Assembly: GCA_949127735.1 (NCBI GenBank)
Contig: CASBPX010000106.1
Span: 1 to 51,124, forward strand
Reading direction: 5' to 3'
DNA from: Candidatus Obscuribacterales bacterium
GTDB lineage: Bacteria; Cyanobacteriota; Vampirovibrionia; Obscuribacterales; Obscuribacteraceae
Length of the DNA: 51,124 nucleotides
The notes under the pieces are model-generated. The model did not search any database, was not told where the DNA came from, and saw nothing but the letters and a program-made list of their open reading frames with translations. The translations under genes were made by a program, and so were the position numbers. Of the stretch, positions 1-8,171 are shown one piece after another. The stretch's first letter is position 1. The number at the start of each line of letters is the position of its first letter.

Positions 1-105
1 ATTTTCTGAATATTGCCGCTTTTAGGCTCTGTCGCCGGAAATTAAGGGGAAAGCCGGCTCGCAGATAGTTACAATAGATTAGTCAATCAATATGGAATAT
101 ATATC

Positions 106-813
106 TTGACCTTTTCAGATACTCAAGCATCGTCACCGATATTAACCATTAGCGCCGTAGGCAAGACTTATGGCGAGCATCAAGTCAGGGCTCTTCATGA
201 TGTTAGTTTGGTGATTGTAAAAGGTGAGTTTGTTTCACTTATGGGTGCCAGTGGATGCGGTAAGAGCACTCTGCTCAACGTTATCGCCGGCCTTGACAGT
301 GCTAGTAGCGGACAGATACTGTTCGAGGGCAAGGACGTCACCAAGCTTAGTGATGAGCAGGTAACTGAACTGCGAGCAAAAAAGATTGGATTTATATTTC
401 AGTTTTTCAATTTGCTTTCAACTTTCACTGTAGAGGAAAATGTGGCTCTGCCGCTTGATCTGGCAGGCATTTTAAGTTCTTCAGAGCGGCGAGAGCGGGT
501 GTTGGAAATTTTGACCAGAGTGGGCATGGCCGAGCGCCTCAAATTTTATCCAGCACAACTATCTGGCGGTGAGATGCAACGCGTGGCCATCGCCAGGGCA
601 CTGGTTCACAAACCTGAGTTGATTGTTGCCGATGAACCTACTGGAAATTTAGATTCGGAGAACGGTACAAATGTGCTTGCTCTGCTCAAAGATTTGAATA
701 AAACTTTGAAGCAGACTATTGTCATGGCCACTCACAGCGAAGAAGCAGGGGCTGTAGGCGACCGAATTGTGCGTATGAAAGATGGACTGGTCATCAGCGA
801 TTCGAAGAACTGA
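106..813 (+). CDS. ABC transporter ATP-binding protein (LolD/MacB type)
   Basis: This is the ATPase of a MacB/LolD-type (type VII) ABC system, which works on lipoproteins or envelope substrates by mechanotransmission rather than by a classical channel. The 235 residues carry Walker A GASGCGKST (about 48-56), a Q-loop in FIFQFFNLL, the signature LSGGEMQRVAIARAL and Walker B followed by ADEPTGNLDS. That is the normal length and the typical 'FFNLL' and 'EPTGNLDS' wording of this subfamily. The start is TTG at 106; no in-frame ATG precedes it in the window. The FtsX-type permease gene follows 7 bases after the stop, so the two form one transporter. The substrate cannot be read from sequence; the lipocalin-like third gene hints at a lipid or hydrophobic ligand. 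Confidence 0.93.
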   Translation: MTFSDTQASSPILTISAVGKTYGEHQVRALHDVSLVIVKGEFVSLMGASGCGKSTLLNVIAGLDSASSGQILFEGKDVTKLSDEQVTELRAKKIGFIFQFFNLLSTFTVEENVALPLDLAGILSSSERRERVLEILTRVGMAERLKFYPAQLSGGEMQRVAIARALVHKPELIVADEPTGNLDSENGTNVLALLKDLNKTLKQTIVMATHSEEAGAVGDRIVRMKDGLVISDSKN

Positions 814-820
814 ATTTAAA

Positions 821-3526
821 ATGCTTTTTGCTTTCAATTTATTTTCACGTTTTGTCATCCGCGATGTGCGGCGCAACTGGATCAGGACAACACTTACAGT
901 CTTTGGTATTGCTCTTGGTGTTAGCGTCTATCTGGCTATCAGTATCGCCAATGATACCGCCATCAGCCGCTTTAAACAGACTGTATCGCAAATTTCGGGC
1001 AAAGCTAACATTGAGCTTCTGCCTCTCGCTGGGCCGTCTTTGAATGAAATTATATTGTTCGAAATTGCTAATTTGACGTCAGTTGGTGTCAAGTATACTC
1101 CCATGATCGATGAACATTTGATTTTGACCAATTTGCCGAAAGATGTTGGTAGAGCAAGTGAAGAGATGCCAGCGGCCGGCACCGTTCCTGGTGAGATCGT
1201 GCAGCTTATCGGCATCGATATGCTCGCTGATGCTGATTTCAAAAGCTATCAATCTGACGCCGATGCCGATGGTGAACCTCAATCAGTGCTGAGTGCCGGC
1301 AGCAACAAGCTGAGGGCAGACGACACTGGTGTTGATCAAAATTCGCCCGCGGAGAAGTCGAAGGCGGCCCTGACTGTGTTTAGCCCACGAGCGGTGCTAA
1401 TTGGCGGCAAACTTGCTAAACGGTACAACTATAAAAAAGGCAGCATTCTCACCGCACTGGTTAACGATCAAACCGAGCATTTGAAAGTTGCCGGGGTGCT
1501 CGGCACTGGTGGCATTGGTGGTGCTTACAGCGGCAACATTGTGGTGGCCGATATTGGTCTGGCGCAAGATATTCTCAGGTGGCGAGGTCAAATTAGCAGG
1601 GTCGACTTGATAGTGCCGCCGAGCGCAGCAGCAGCTGTGCAGGAAAAGCTTTCTGCCATGGTTCCCGCAGACGTTCAGGTTGCTACGCCTGATACAAGGT
1701 CTGAGCAGGCAGAAAAAATGGTGCGCTCATTTGAATATAACTTACTGGCATTGACATTCATCGCTCTAATGGTGGGCATGTTTCTCATCTACAACACCAT
1801 GACGATTACAATTTTGCGTCGCCGTCCAGAAATTGGCATTCTCAGGGCATTGGGTGTAAGAAAACAGACTGTGCAGAATCTGTTTTTAGGAGAGGCCCTC
1901 GGACTTGGATTGATAGGCACTACCCTTGGTGTTGTCATGGGAGCGTTTATGGCTGATGGAGCCTTAAAAGCTGTTGCTCAGACTTTTCAATATTTCTATT
2001 TTAAAGTGCCTCTGGAAAAGGTCACCATTGATCCGCTTCAGTACGCAGCCGCTTTTGCTATCGGTATCGCACTAACATTGATAGCGGCGTTGCCGCCTCT
2101 ACTTGAAGCTCTTGCGGTGGACCCGGCCGAAGCAACCAGACGTGCTTCACATGAAACTAAAGTGCGAAAGAGCAAAGATTATTTATTCTGGGCCGGCCTT
2201 TTATGTCTGGCGCTTTGTTATTTATCGGCTCTGCAACCAGCCGTCAATAATTTTCCAATATTTGGTTACCTGGCCGCCTTTCTGGCGATTATGGGTACTT
2301 CTTTGCTGACGCCGCTAGTACTGGCTAGATGTCTACCAGTTATGTCTCGGCTGCTCTTTAAAATTGTTGGTGTGGAAGGGCGCATTGCTGCCACATCGTT
2401 ACAGGGCACCTTAGGTCGAACGGCTGTGGCCTGTGCATCATTAATGATCGGCATCGCCATGATGATAAGCCTGGCTATTATGATTAGCAGCTTTAGAAAA
2501 ACAGTCACTCACTGGATTGATCAAAGTTTTGAAGCCGATCTCTGGCTGCAGTCTCGGGCACGCGCTTCAGGCAACAAATATGGCCGTCTGAAAGAGACTG
2601 TAATACCGGCAGTCAATGCTGTTGCGGGAGTGGCCGCGGCTGAAGGTTTTGTCGACAGGAAAATTGATTATCAGGGTATGAGCGCTTTTCTTGCCGCTGC
2701 CGATTTTGATGTATTGACCAGTTACGGCAATCAATTATTTTTATCTGGGGAAGACAGCAAATCTGTATGTAGCAGAGTGCGCGGCATGCGTGCCATTATT
2801 TCAGAGCCGTTTGCGGTGCGAAAAAATCTGAAGAAAGGCGACGCTGTTTTGATAGACACGCCGGTCGGAAAGAAAAGCTTTGTCATCGAAGATGTCTTTT
2901 ATGACTATGCCAGCGATCTCGGATACGTAATTATTCCGCGCGATGTTTATAAAGATCTCTATCACGACGACACGGTATCAAGCGTGGCTATTTACTTAAA
3001 AGATGGCGCTAATATTGAGACCGTGCGGCAGGGCATTCTCAAGGCGATGAACAAGAATTCGCTGGTAGCCTTATCCAGCACGAGCGAACTGCGCAAAGAA
3101 GCGATTCGTATTTTCGACCGCACTTTCGCCATTACTTATGCACTACATACAATTGCTGTAACTGTGGCCATGCTCTCAATTATGAACGCGCTCTTTGCTC
3201 TGACAATCGAGTCTAAACGCGAGTTTGCTATTTTACGTTATGTCGGCGCAAAGAAAACTCAGCTGGCTAAAATTGTTTATTTGCAAGCTGCCATCCTTGG
3301 CTTTTGTGGCAATGCAGGCGGCATCGGATTAGGATTTATACTTTCACTGCTGTTAATTCACGTAATCAACAAACAATCATTTGGCTGGAGCGTGCAGTAT
3401 TCCATTCCATTCGATTTCATATGGCAGTCTAGTACGTTAGTAATTTTAACTTCTATATTGTCGGGAATTTATCCAGCCAAAATTGCGGCCAAAACTCTGG
3501 CACCGTCAGTGGTGCGCGATGAATAA
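821..3526 (+). CDS. ABC transporter permease with two FtsX domains
   Basis: This is the membrane subunit partnering the upstream ATPase. About 901 residues begin with MLFAFNLFSR and then a first membrane helix (TTLTVFGIALGVSVYLAIS). A large extracytoplasmic MacB-PCD-like domain follows, then three helices of a first FtsX domain near 320-440 (containing RRRPEIGILRALGVRKQ), a further helix pair, a second extracytoplasmic domain and a second FtsX domain near the C-terminus (ESKREFAILRYVGAKKTQ). The duplicated FtsX layout and length of about 900 match long MacB-like permeases encoded beside CrtC/AttH-like proteins. A start at 782 is possible, but the ATG at 821 removes a 32-base overlap with the ATPase gene and gives a natural N-terminus just before the first helix. 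Confidence 0.9.
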   Translation: MLFAFNLFSRFVIRDVRRNWIRTTLTVFGIALGVSVYLAISIANDTAISRFKQTVSQISGKANIELLPLAGPSLNEIILFEIANLTSVGVKYTPMIDEHLILTNLPKDVGRASEEMPAAGTVPGEIVQLIGIDMLADADFKSYQSDADADGEPQSVLSAGSNKLRADDTGVDQNSPAEKSKAALTVFSPRAVLIGGKLAKRYNYKKGSILTALVNDQTEHLKVAGVLGTGGIGGAYSGNIVVADIGLAQDILRWRGQISRVDLIVPPSAAAAVQEKLSAMVPADVQVATPDTRSEQAEKMVRSFEYNLLALTFIALMVGMFLIYNTMTITILRRRPEIGILRALGVRKQTVQNLFLGEALGLGLIGTTLGVVMGAFMADGALKAVAQTFQYFYFKVPLEKVTIDPLQYAAAFAIGIALTLIAALPPLLEALAVDPAEATRRASHETKVRKSKDYLFWAGLLCLALCYLSALQPAVNNFPIFGYLAAFLAIMGTSLLTPLVLARCLPVMSRLLFKIVGVEGRIAATSLQGTLGRTAVACASLMIGIAMMISLAIMISSFRKTVTHWIDQSFEADLWLQSRARASGNKYGRLKETVIPAVNAVAGVAAAEGFVDRKIDYQGMSAFLAAADFDVLTSYGNQLFLSGEDSKSVCSRVRGMRAIISEPFAVRKNLKKGDAVLIDTPVGKKSFVIEDVFYDYASDLGYVIIPRDVYKDLYHDDTVSSVAIYLKDGANIETVRQGILKAMNKNSLVALSSTSELRKEAIRIFDRTFAITYALHTIAVTVAMLSIMNALFALTIESKREFAILRYVGAKKTQLAKIVYLQAAILGFCGNAGGIGLGFILSLLLIHVINKQSFGWSVQYSIPFDFIWQSSTLVILTSILSGIYPAKIAAKTLAPSVVRDE

Positions 3527-3547
3527 TATTATCACGAGGCAAAGCGT

Positions 3548-3586
3548 GCAGAGAATAGTTGCTGAGGCAGAGAATAGTTGCAGAGG
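3548..3586 (+). repeat. Two-copy 19-base direct repeat carrying the ribosome-binding site
   Basis: GCAGAGAATAGTTGC occurs at 3548-3562 and again at 3567-3581, followed by TGAGG and AGAGG respectively, giving a 19-base period. The second copy supplies the AGAGG Shine-Dalgarno sequence used by the ATG at 3594. The period is not a multiple of three, which argues that the stretch is untranslated and supports starting the next gene at 3594. Confidence 0.7.
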
Positions 3587-3593
3587 TAAAAGT

Positions 3594-4700
3594 ATGAATG
3601 GCTTGCGAATACTGTCACTTCTTATGTTGCTGGTTTTAAATTTTGCCACTCCAGCATTTGCACTACAAAAAGTTTATAAGCAGGCCCTGCCAGGCTATCA
3701 GTATAAATTTCCGCAAGACCATTTCAGCCACGACCAGTTTCGCACTGAATGGTGGTATTACACTGGCCATTTAACTACTGATGATAAACGCAAGTTTGGC
3801 TATGAACTGACTTTCTTTCGCACCGGAGCTGATGACCAGCCTGTCAATAAAAGCTCTGTTTGGAAAATGGATAATTTTTATCTGGCGCACTTTGCCGTTA
3901 CCGATGAAAGCGGCAAAAAGTTTAGCTATAAGGAAAAACTTAACCGTGCCGGTTTGAGGCTGGCGGGAGCTCGTGAAGATGCCTTTTACGTTTTTAACGA
4001 AGGCTGGTCGGTAGAAAAAATTGGCGAGCATTATTTGTTGAAGGCCGACGCTCCTGATTATTCTATTCATTTGCTGCTTGATTCGCTCAAGCCTCCGGTG
4101 ATTCATGGCGTGAACGGCGTCAGTCAGAAAGCCAATTGTGTGGGTTGTGCTTCCCATTATTATTCAATGACCAGATTGAAAACAGCCGGCACTTTGTTTA
4201 TTGGTGAGAAACCATATGCGGTGACCGGACTGAGTTGGATGGATCATGAATTTGGCTCGAATCAATTAACGGCAGATCAGTCTGGATGGGACTGGTATTC
4301 AATTCAACTTGATGATAATCGCGAGCTTATGCTTTATATATTGAGACGCGCTGACGGCACGATAGAAAAGCAGTCTAGCGGCACCATAATAAATGCCGAT
4401 GGCAGCAGCAAACACATTTTGCTTTCTGATTTTACAGTGGCTCCTACAGGAAGCTGGACAAGCAGCAAAACTAAGGGCAAGTACCCTATGGGCTGGAAAA
4501 TTTCTGTGCCTTCCGCCGGGGTTGACCTCGTTCTGTCGCCTAATTTGCTCGATCAAGAACTGGTTACCGGTCGCTCTACTGCAATTACATACTGGGAGGG
4601 CTCTGTGTCAGTTAAGGGCACGTCGAACAGAAAACCGGTGCTCGGCCAGGGATACGTAGAAATGACCGGATATGCTGAAAAATTTAAACAAAAGCTGTAA
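3594..4700 (+). CDS. Secreted lipocalin-like (CrtC/AttH family) protein
   Basis: This member of the carotenoid 1,2-hydratase-like (CrtC/AttH) lipocalin family has the hallmark TEWWYYTGHL near residues 47-56, a GLSWMDHEFGSNQL motif and a GWDWYSIQL motif. It is predicted to be exported: MNGLRILSLLMLLVLNFATP then AFA is a signal peptide. Family members form two lipocalin-like barrels that bind hydrophobic molecules, and many are encoded directly after an FtsX/MacB-type permease, as here. A role in carotenoid chemistry is therefore not implied; a periplasmic lipid-binding partner of the ABC transporter is more likely. The ATG at 3594 is preferred because AGAGG lies 7 bases upstream and the signal peptide begins there. 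Starts at 3519 or 3483 would overlap the permease gene and bury the signal peptide. Confidence 0.85.
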   Translation: MNGLRILSLLMLLVLNFATPAFALQKVYKQALPGYQYKFPQDHFSHDQFRTEWWYYTGHLTTDDKRKFGYELTFFRTGADDQPVNKSSVWKMDNFYLAHFAVTDESGKKFSYKEKLNRAGLRLAGAREDAFYVFNEGWSVEKIGEHYLLKADAPDYSIHLLLDSLKPPVIHGVNGVSQKANCVGCASHYYSMTRLKTAGTLFIGEKPYAVTGLSWMDHEFGSNQLTADQSGWDWYSIQLDDNRELMLYILRRADGTIEKQSSGTIINADGSSKHILLSDFTVAPTGSWTSSKTKGKYPMGWKISVPSAGVDLVLSPNLLDQELVTGRSTAITYWEGSVSVKGTSNRKPVLGQGYVEMTGYAEKFKQKL

Positions 4701-4705
4701 ACATG

Positions 4706-4734
4706 AGCCAGCATTAGTTGTTAGACTGTTGGCT
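4706..4734 (+). terminator. Weak hairpin after the ABC/lipocalin operon
   Basis: AGCCAGCA (4706-4713) can pair with TGTTGGCT (4727-4734) in an 8-base stem with one G-T pair and a 13-base loop, six bases after the lipocalin gene. Only a short T stretch follows, so this is at best a weak terminator. Confidence 0.2.
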
Positions 4735-4760
4735 TTAAGCATGGCACTCTGCGAGGATTT

Positions 4761-5279
4761 ATGAGATTTATTGATTCGTTGACTTCAAGTTTGCTCATGG
4801 CTGGGGCCTGCGCAGTCACTACGTTTGCACCGGCAATGGCCCAAGGCTTACCTAGTACTGGCACCTATTTCATTACCAATGTAGCTAGCGGAGAGGCCTT
4901 GCAACCAAACGGCCCAACAGCCGGCCAGAATGTGTTCCTTGTTCCTTACAACAAAAGCGGCCGCCAGAAATGGGTACTCACTCGCCAGGTCGATCTTAAA
5001 ACTCATAAGCCGACTGATCGCTATTTAGTCAGATTGGCTGGGGAAGACACGACCTTAGTGATGCAACCCCATCCTGTTTCTAACTGCAATGCCATTATTA
5101 CCCCGGGTAAATCTTTGATGCAGTTAAAAGTCGCTCCTGAAGGTTTTGCAATTAGGAGCGTGGACATGAACGGCGATGCCATGTGTGCTGTGCACGTCGA
5201 AGGCGGTAACACTGAAACACACTTTAAACCAGATGATGGCTCAGCTGTTTTTCGCTGGAAATTGGACACGACTGACTGA
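4761..5279 (+). CDS. Secreted ricin-type beta-trefoil-like protein
   Basis: The 172-residue exported protein has a signal peptide (MRFIDSLTSSLLMAGACAVT followed by TFAPAMA, cleaved near AMA-Q). The mature part opens with GTYFITNVASGEALQP and contains GQNVFLVPYN and a QKWVL, the wording typical of ricin-type beta-trefoil repeats (yield-QxW motif). Such domains usually bind carbohydrate. Only one clear QxW-like repeat is visible, with a second weak one ending FRWKLD, so the fold call is tentative. AGGA lies just upstream of the ATG. The gene is alone between the lipocalin protein and an unknown cytosolic protein, and the context does not reveal a ligand. Confidence 0.7.
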   Translation: MRFIDSLTSSLLMAGACAVTTFAPAMAQGLPSTGTYFITNVASGEALQPNGPTAGQNVFLVPYNKSGRQKWVLTRQVDLKTHKPTDRYLVRLAGEDTTLVMQPHPVSNCNAIITPGKSLMQLKVAPEGFAIRSVDMNGDAMCAVHVEGGNTETHFKPDDGSAVFRWKLDTTD

Positions 5280-5367
5280 TTACAGCGGTTTGAGATCAGG
5301 CGGTTGAGGGTAGGTTAACTTTGGAAGTTCTGAACTTTCTCTGTTTAGACGTGCGGCTGGAGTGATT

Positions 5368-5907
5368 ATGGCATCCAAATTTGAGATTTCTGACGACAAG
5401 CAACAGGCTAAGCAGCCCGAGCAAAAGGCCCTCTATGACATGGATCATATGAAGAATCCGCCATTGAACACAATGAGCTACGACGTCAATAAACCGGCCC
5501 CGCGACTTGATGGACCAAAGCTGCCTGATCTCAAAATTGAACCTTCGGTAGAGACGAATGAACGCTATCAAAAGTTTGCCAAGCAGGCAGCTGAGTTTGT
5601 AGCTATTAATGGCAACTTTAATATTGATGTTCGGCGTGCGGTCAAAGACGCCAACGAAAACGACAAGCTTTTGGGTGGTGGTCACAAAACTGTCGATCAG
5701 CTTCTTACTTATATGAATAAAGAAATGGCAGGTACATACTTCTCTGTCATTCGGCAAAAAGATAAGATCGTCTTACTAGATTCACGTGATAATCAGAATT
5801 TGAAGCATGATGCTAAAGGCAATGCTATCGTCCATCCGCGTGGTGTATGGAGTATCAATAAAGAGCCGTATGACCCGAGATACAATCAAGGCGATAAGAA
5901 GAAGTAA
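5368..5907 (+). CDS. Hypothetical soluble charged protein
   Basis: I do not recognise this protein of about 179 residues. It has no signal peptide or membrane helix, is rich in Lys, Asp and Asn, and starts MASKFEISDDKQQAK. The N-terminal 60 residues look disordered (many Pro, Lys and Gln). The middle (ERYQKFAKQAAEFVAINGN) looks helical, and the C-terminus is rich in Lys and Asp. ATG at 5368 has GGAG five bases upstream; the GTG at 5362 overlaps that Shine-Dalgarno sequence and is less likely. A long antisense frame of 153 codons (5296-5757) lacks a recognisable domain and is treated as a shadow. The gene is convergent with the small membrane protein gene ending at 5947. Confidence 0.7.
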   Translation: MASKFEISDDKQQAKQPEQKALYDMDHMKNPPLNTMSYDVNKPAPRLDGPKLPDLKIEPSVETNERYQKFAKQAAEFVAINGNFNIDVRRAVKDANENDKLLGGGHKTVDQLLTYMNKEMAGTYFSVIRQKDKIVLLDSRDNQNLKHDAKGNAIVHPRGVWSINKEPYDPRYNQGDKKK

Positions 5908-5946
5908 ATAAGATTTGTTGGATTATGATGCGATGTCTGCTTTTGC

Positions 5947-6339
5947 TTAGCGAATGCGATTGGAGATTTCCAGGAAGACAAAGCTAAAGGTAATGCCCAT
6001 CAAAAATATGCCTAGAAAAATGTGCCAGATTAAGGCGGCCTGCCTTTCACTCAATGTACGCATGATGCCGATACGACTCAGTACATAAAACAGTAGGGCG
6101 GCAAGGGCAATTACTGAGACTATGAGGCGCGCCCATCCGCCTGCCAGCACGGCAGCCATTAAAGCGAAACTGGTGGCAGGTACAAGCATTGCCGACAGGT
6201 GGTCAGACTGGCGAAGAGTTTTTCCTTGAGAATTTACAGAATTACGGACATGTTTCGCTGCTTCGCCAATGTTTGCGAAGAATCCAAGGCGTTGAACCTT
6301 AATTGGCTGCTCCATATTTTCAAGGTCACCTTGACTCAT
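5947..6339 (-). CDS. Small three-helix membrane protein
   Basis: This 130-residue protein has a soluble N-terminal 45 residues followed by three likely membrane helices: LVPATSFALMAAVLAGGWA, LIVSVIALAALLFYVLSRI and ALIWHIFLGIFLMGITFSFV. It ends SNRIR. I recognise no family. It is the last gene of the minus-strand run from the CNNM/CorC gene through nth, 88 bases after nth, so it may be co-transcribed or have its own promoter. A GGCGAAGAAG stretch lies just upstream of its ATG. Function is unknown. Confidence 0.65.
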   Translation of the reverse strand: MSQGDLENMEQPIKVQRLGFFANIGEAAKHVRNSVNSQGKTLRQSDHLSAMLVPATSFALMAAVLAGGWARLIVSVIALAALLFYVLSRIGIMRTLSERQAALIWHIFLGIFLMGITFSFVFLEISNRIR

Positions 6340-6427
6340 CGCTTCTTCGCCTCAGTTTACTGTTGCCTTCAAACAAGTATTCCACAAAGGATGCCTGCAG
6401 TATCAGTACGCATTTATCGGCCGCTTT

Positions 6428-7126
6428 TTAGGGCCGCACTCCCGACGATGGGCAGATATCGTTGATAGGACACCTTGGACAATCGGGCTTGCGAGCATAG
6501 CAGCACCGCCGGCCGTGGAAAATCAGGGTAATAGAGAGCTTTGACCAGTCTTGACCAGGAAAAAGCTTTTGCAGCGCTAGCTCTATTTTGTATGGGTCAG
6601 TTTCTTTGGTAAAACCAAGCCGGTGAGACAAGCGCTGCACGTGCGTATCCACGCTCCAGCCGGATACTCCATGAGCAACGCCCAAAACGACATTAGCGGT
6701 TTTACGGCCTACTCCCGGCAATGCGGTCAGATGATCGTGCACTGTGGGTACCGTGCCACCGTGCTTGGTGACAAGTTCTTGAGCGCAGGCTTGAATATTT
6801 TTTGCCTTGGCATTGAAAAAACCACTCTGCTTTATCAGTTTTTTAATATGCTCGATATCGGCGCTGGCCAGATCTTTAGCGGTTGGATAGTGCCGGAATA
6901 ATTGGGGCGTCACTTTGTTGATGGTAACGTCAGTAGATTGCGCTGAAAGTATGACGGCAATGAGCAGTTGAAAATCGGTCTTGTAATCAAGCTCGCACTC
7001 TGCCTCGGGGTAAGTCTGCAGCAAAGTCTTGACTTGGCGCTGAGCTACCGTTTTTGGTACCAGAATGACTTTCTTTTCTGCTGGTTTTTTCGCAGCGGCA
7101 GTTAGCTTTATTTTTTTGATTTCCAT
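6428..7126 (-). CDS. nth: Endonuclease III (DNA glycosylase/AP lyase)
   Basis: Base-excision repair enzyme that removes oxidised pyrimidines and cuts abasic sites. Visible features are the helix-hairpin-helix LPGVGRKTANVVL (about 136-148) with the catalytic Lys142, the catalytic Asp160 in SVDTHV, and a C-terminal 4Fe-4S motif C-x6-C-x2-C-x5-C using Cys209, 216, 219 and 225. At 232 residues it is about 20 longer than the E. coli enzyme because of a Lys-rich N-terminal tail (MEIKKIKLTAAAKKPAEKK) that may be disordered. It starts 10 bases after the ispE stop, in the same operon as rsmA and ispE. Confidence 0.95.
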   Translation of the reverse strand: MEIKKIKLTAAAKKPAEKKVILVPKTVAQRQVKTLLQTYPEAECELDYKTDFQLLIAVILSAQSTDVTINKVTPQLFRHYPTAKDLASADIEHIKKLIKQSGFFNAKAKNIQACAQELVTKHGGTVPTVHDHLTALPGVGRKTANVVLGVAHGVSGWSVDTHVQRLSHRLGFTKETDPYKIELALQKLFPGQDWSKLSITLIFHGRRCCYARKPDCPRCPINDICPSSGVRP

Positions 7127-7136
7127 ATCACTTAAA

Positions 7137-8171
7137 TTATTCTCCGGGCCCCGGGCTGCTAACTGCTAGAACTTTTGCGCCATCACCTATAGTGCTAGCG
7201 ACCCAAAGATCAATGGGGTCATATTTAGTTGCACAGGCAATTTCGTTAGCCTGGCAATAGTCTTCATAAAAGTCCAGTTTGAGCTTTTCGGCTGCGGTAC
7301 TGTCGCTTACAACTGCAAAAATAGTCGGTCCACTACCGGTCATATGACACGCCATTGCACCCAGTTTAAGGAAAGTTTGCTTGATGTCTTTCAATTCCTG
7401 ATAGTGTGGAAATACTACTTGTTCAAAATCATTGCCAAAGGCTTTTAAAGATTCGGCCAGTTTGCCTTCACTTAAATAACGGGCAGCAAAATCGCCGGGC
7501 AGTGACTCGGTCATGTAGCGATCTTTGAGCTTCTCATGTAAATGAAAAATTTCCGTAGCCTGATCATAGGCCTGATAAACCCAGGGAGTAGAAATAGAAA
7601 GGTGCCTGGGTTTGGCAATAACTAGATGTATGGGCTCGGTTACCGGTAAAGCCTCAGATAAGATGTCACCGCGGCCCGTGCCGATTCTCAGACCGCCTGC
7701 TAGACAGAAAGGCACATCTGCTCCGAGCTTTGAAGCCAACTCCATTAATTGGGCGGTGCTCAGTTGCCCTCTGAAATATTGATTCATGGCCAAGAGGGCA
7801 GCCGCCGCATTAGCCGAACCACCGGCCATGCCGGCACCAATAGGAATATCTTTTTTAATTGAGACATCAATTAGCAGGCTGCGTGGATTATCTATGCTCG
7901 ATAAATAAAGCCGAGCTGCTTTAGCAATGAGGTTTTCGCCGCCAAGTGGAAACTCGCTTTTAATCGCTCCGTTTGCCAACTTTAGATTGATGGAGGGCTC
8001 GCGAGATGGTGAGAAGGCAAAACTAAGGTGATCCGCTAAATTTATGGCACTCATCAGAGTGCGCACTTCGTGATAGCCGTTGGACAACGTGCCCGTAATC
8101 TCAAAAGTAAAGTTGAGTTTGGCAGGTGCCACTACATCGATGATGTTAGACGAGTTTAGATTCTTGTTCAT
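7137..8171 (-). CDS. ispE: 4-diphosphocytidyl-2-C-methyl-D-erythritol kinase
   Basis: MEP-pathway kinase that phosphorylates CDP-methylerythritol on the way to isoprenoid precursors. It is a GHMP-family protein: it opens with VVAPAKLNFTFEI, carries the ATP-binding glycine loop IPIGAGMAGGSANAAAALL near residues 95-113 and has the C-terminal motif MACHMTGSGPTIFAVV. At 344 residues it is somewhat longer than the usual 280-315. The ATG at 8171 (MNKNLNSSN) is preferred over one at 8210 because it shortens the overlap with rsmA to 26 bases and sits close to the conserved domain. rsmA-ispE adjacency is common in bacteria, and the overlap points to translational coupling. Confidence 0.94.
   Translation of the reverse strand: MNKNLNSSNIIDVVAPAKLNFTFEITGTLSNGYHEVRTLMSAINLADHLSFAFSPSREPSINLKLANGAIKSEFPLGGENLIAKAARLYLSSIDNPRSLLIDVSIKKDIPIGAGMAGGSANAAAALLAMNQYFRGQLSTAQLMELASKLGADVPFCLAGGLRIGTGRGDILSEALPVTEPIHLVIAKPRHLSISTPWVYQAYDQATEIFHLHEKLKDRYMTESLPGDFAARYLSEGKLAESLKAFGNDFEQVVFPHYQELKDIKQTFLKLGAMACHMTGSGPTIFAVVSDSTAAEKLKLDFYEDYCQANEIACATKYDPIDLWVASTIGDGAKVLAVSSPGPGE

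Noticed and set aside
3-68. A 21-codon open frame running in from the left edge and ending at 66-68.
   Set aside because: It could be the tail of an upstream gene, but it is too short and compositionally plain to judge at the window edge; not annotated.
92-109. A five-codon frame (ATG at 92) whose stop overlaps the TTG start of the ABC ATPase.
   Set aside because: No Shine-Dalgarno sequence and too short; chance occurrence is likely.
5296-5757. A 153-codon antisense frame opposite the hypothetical gene at 5368.
   Set aside because: No signal, domain or ribosome-binding site, and the plus-strand frame has a good Shine-Dalgarno sequence.
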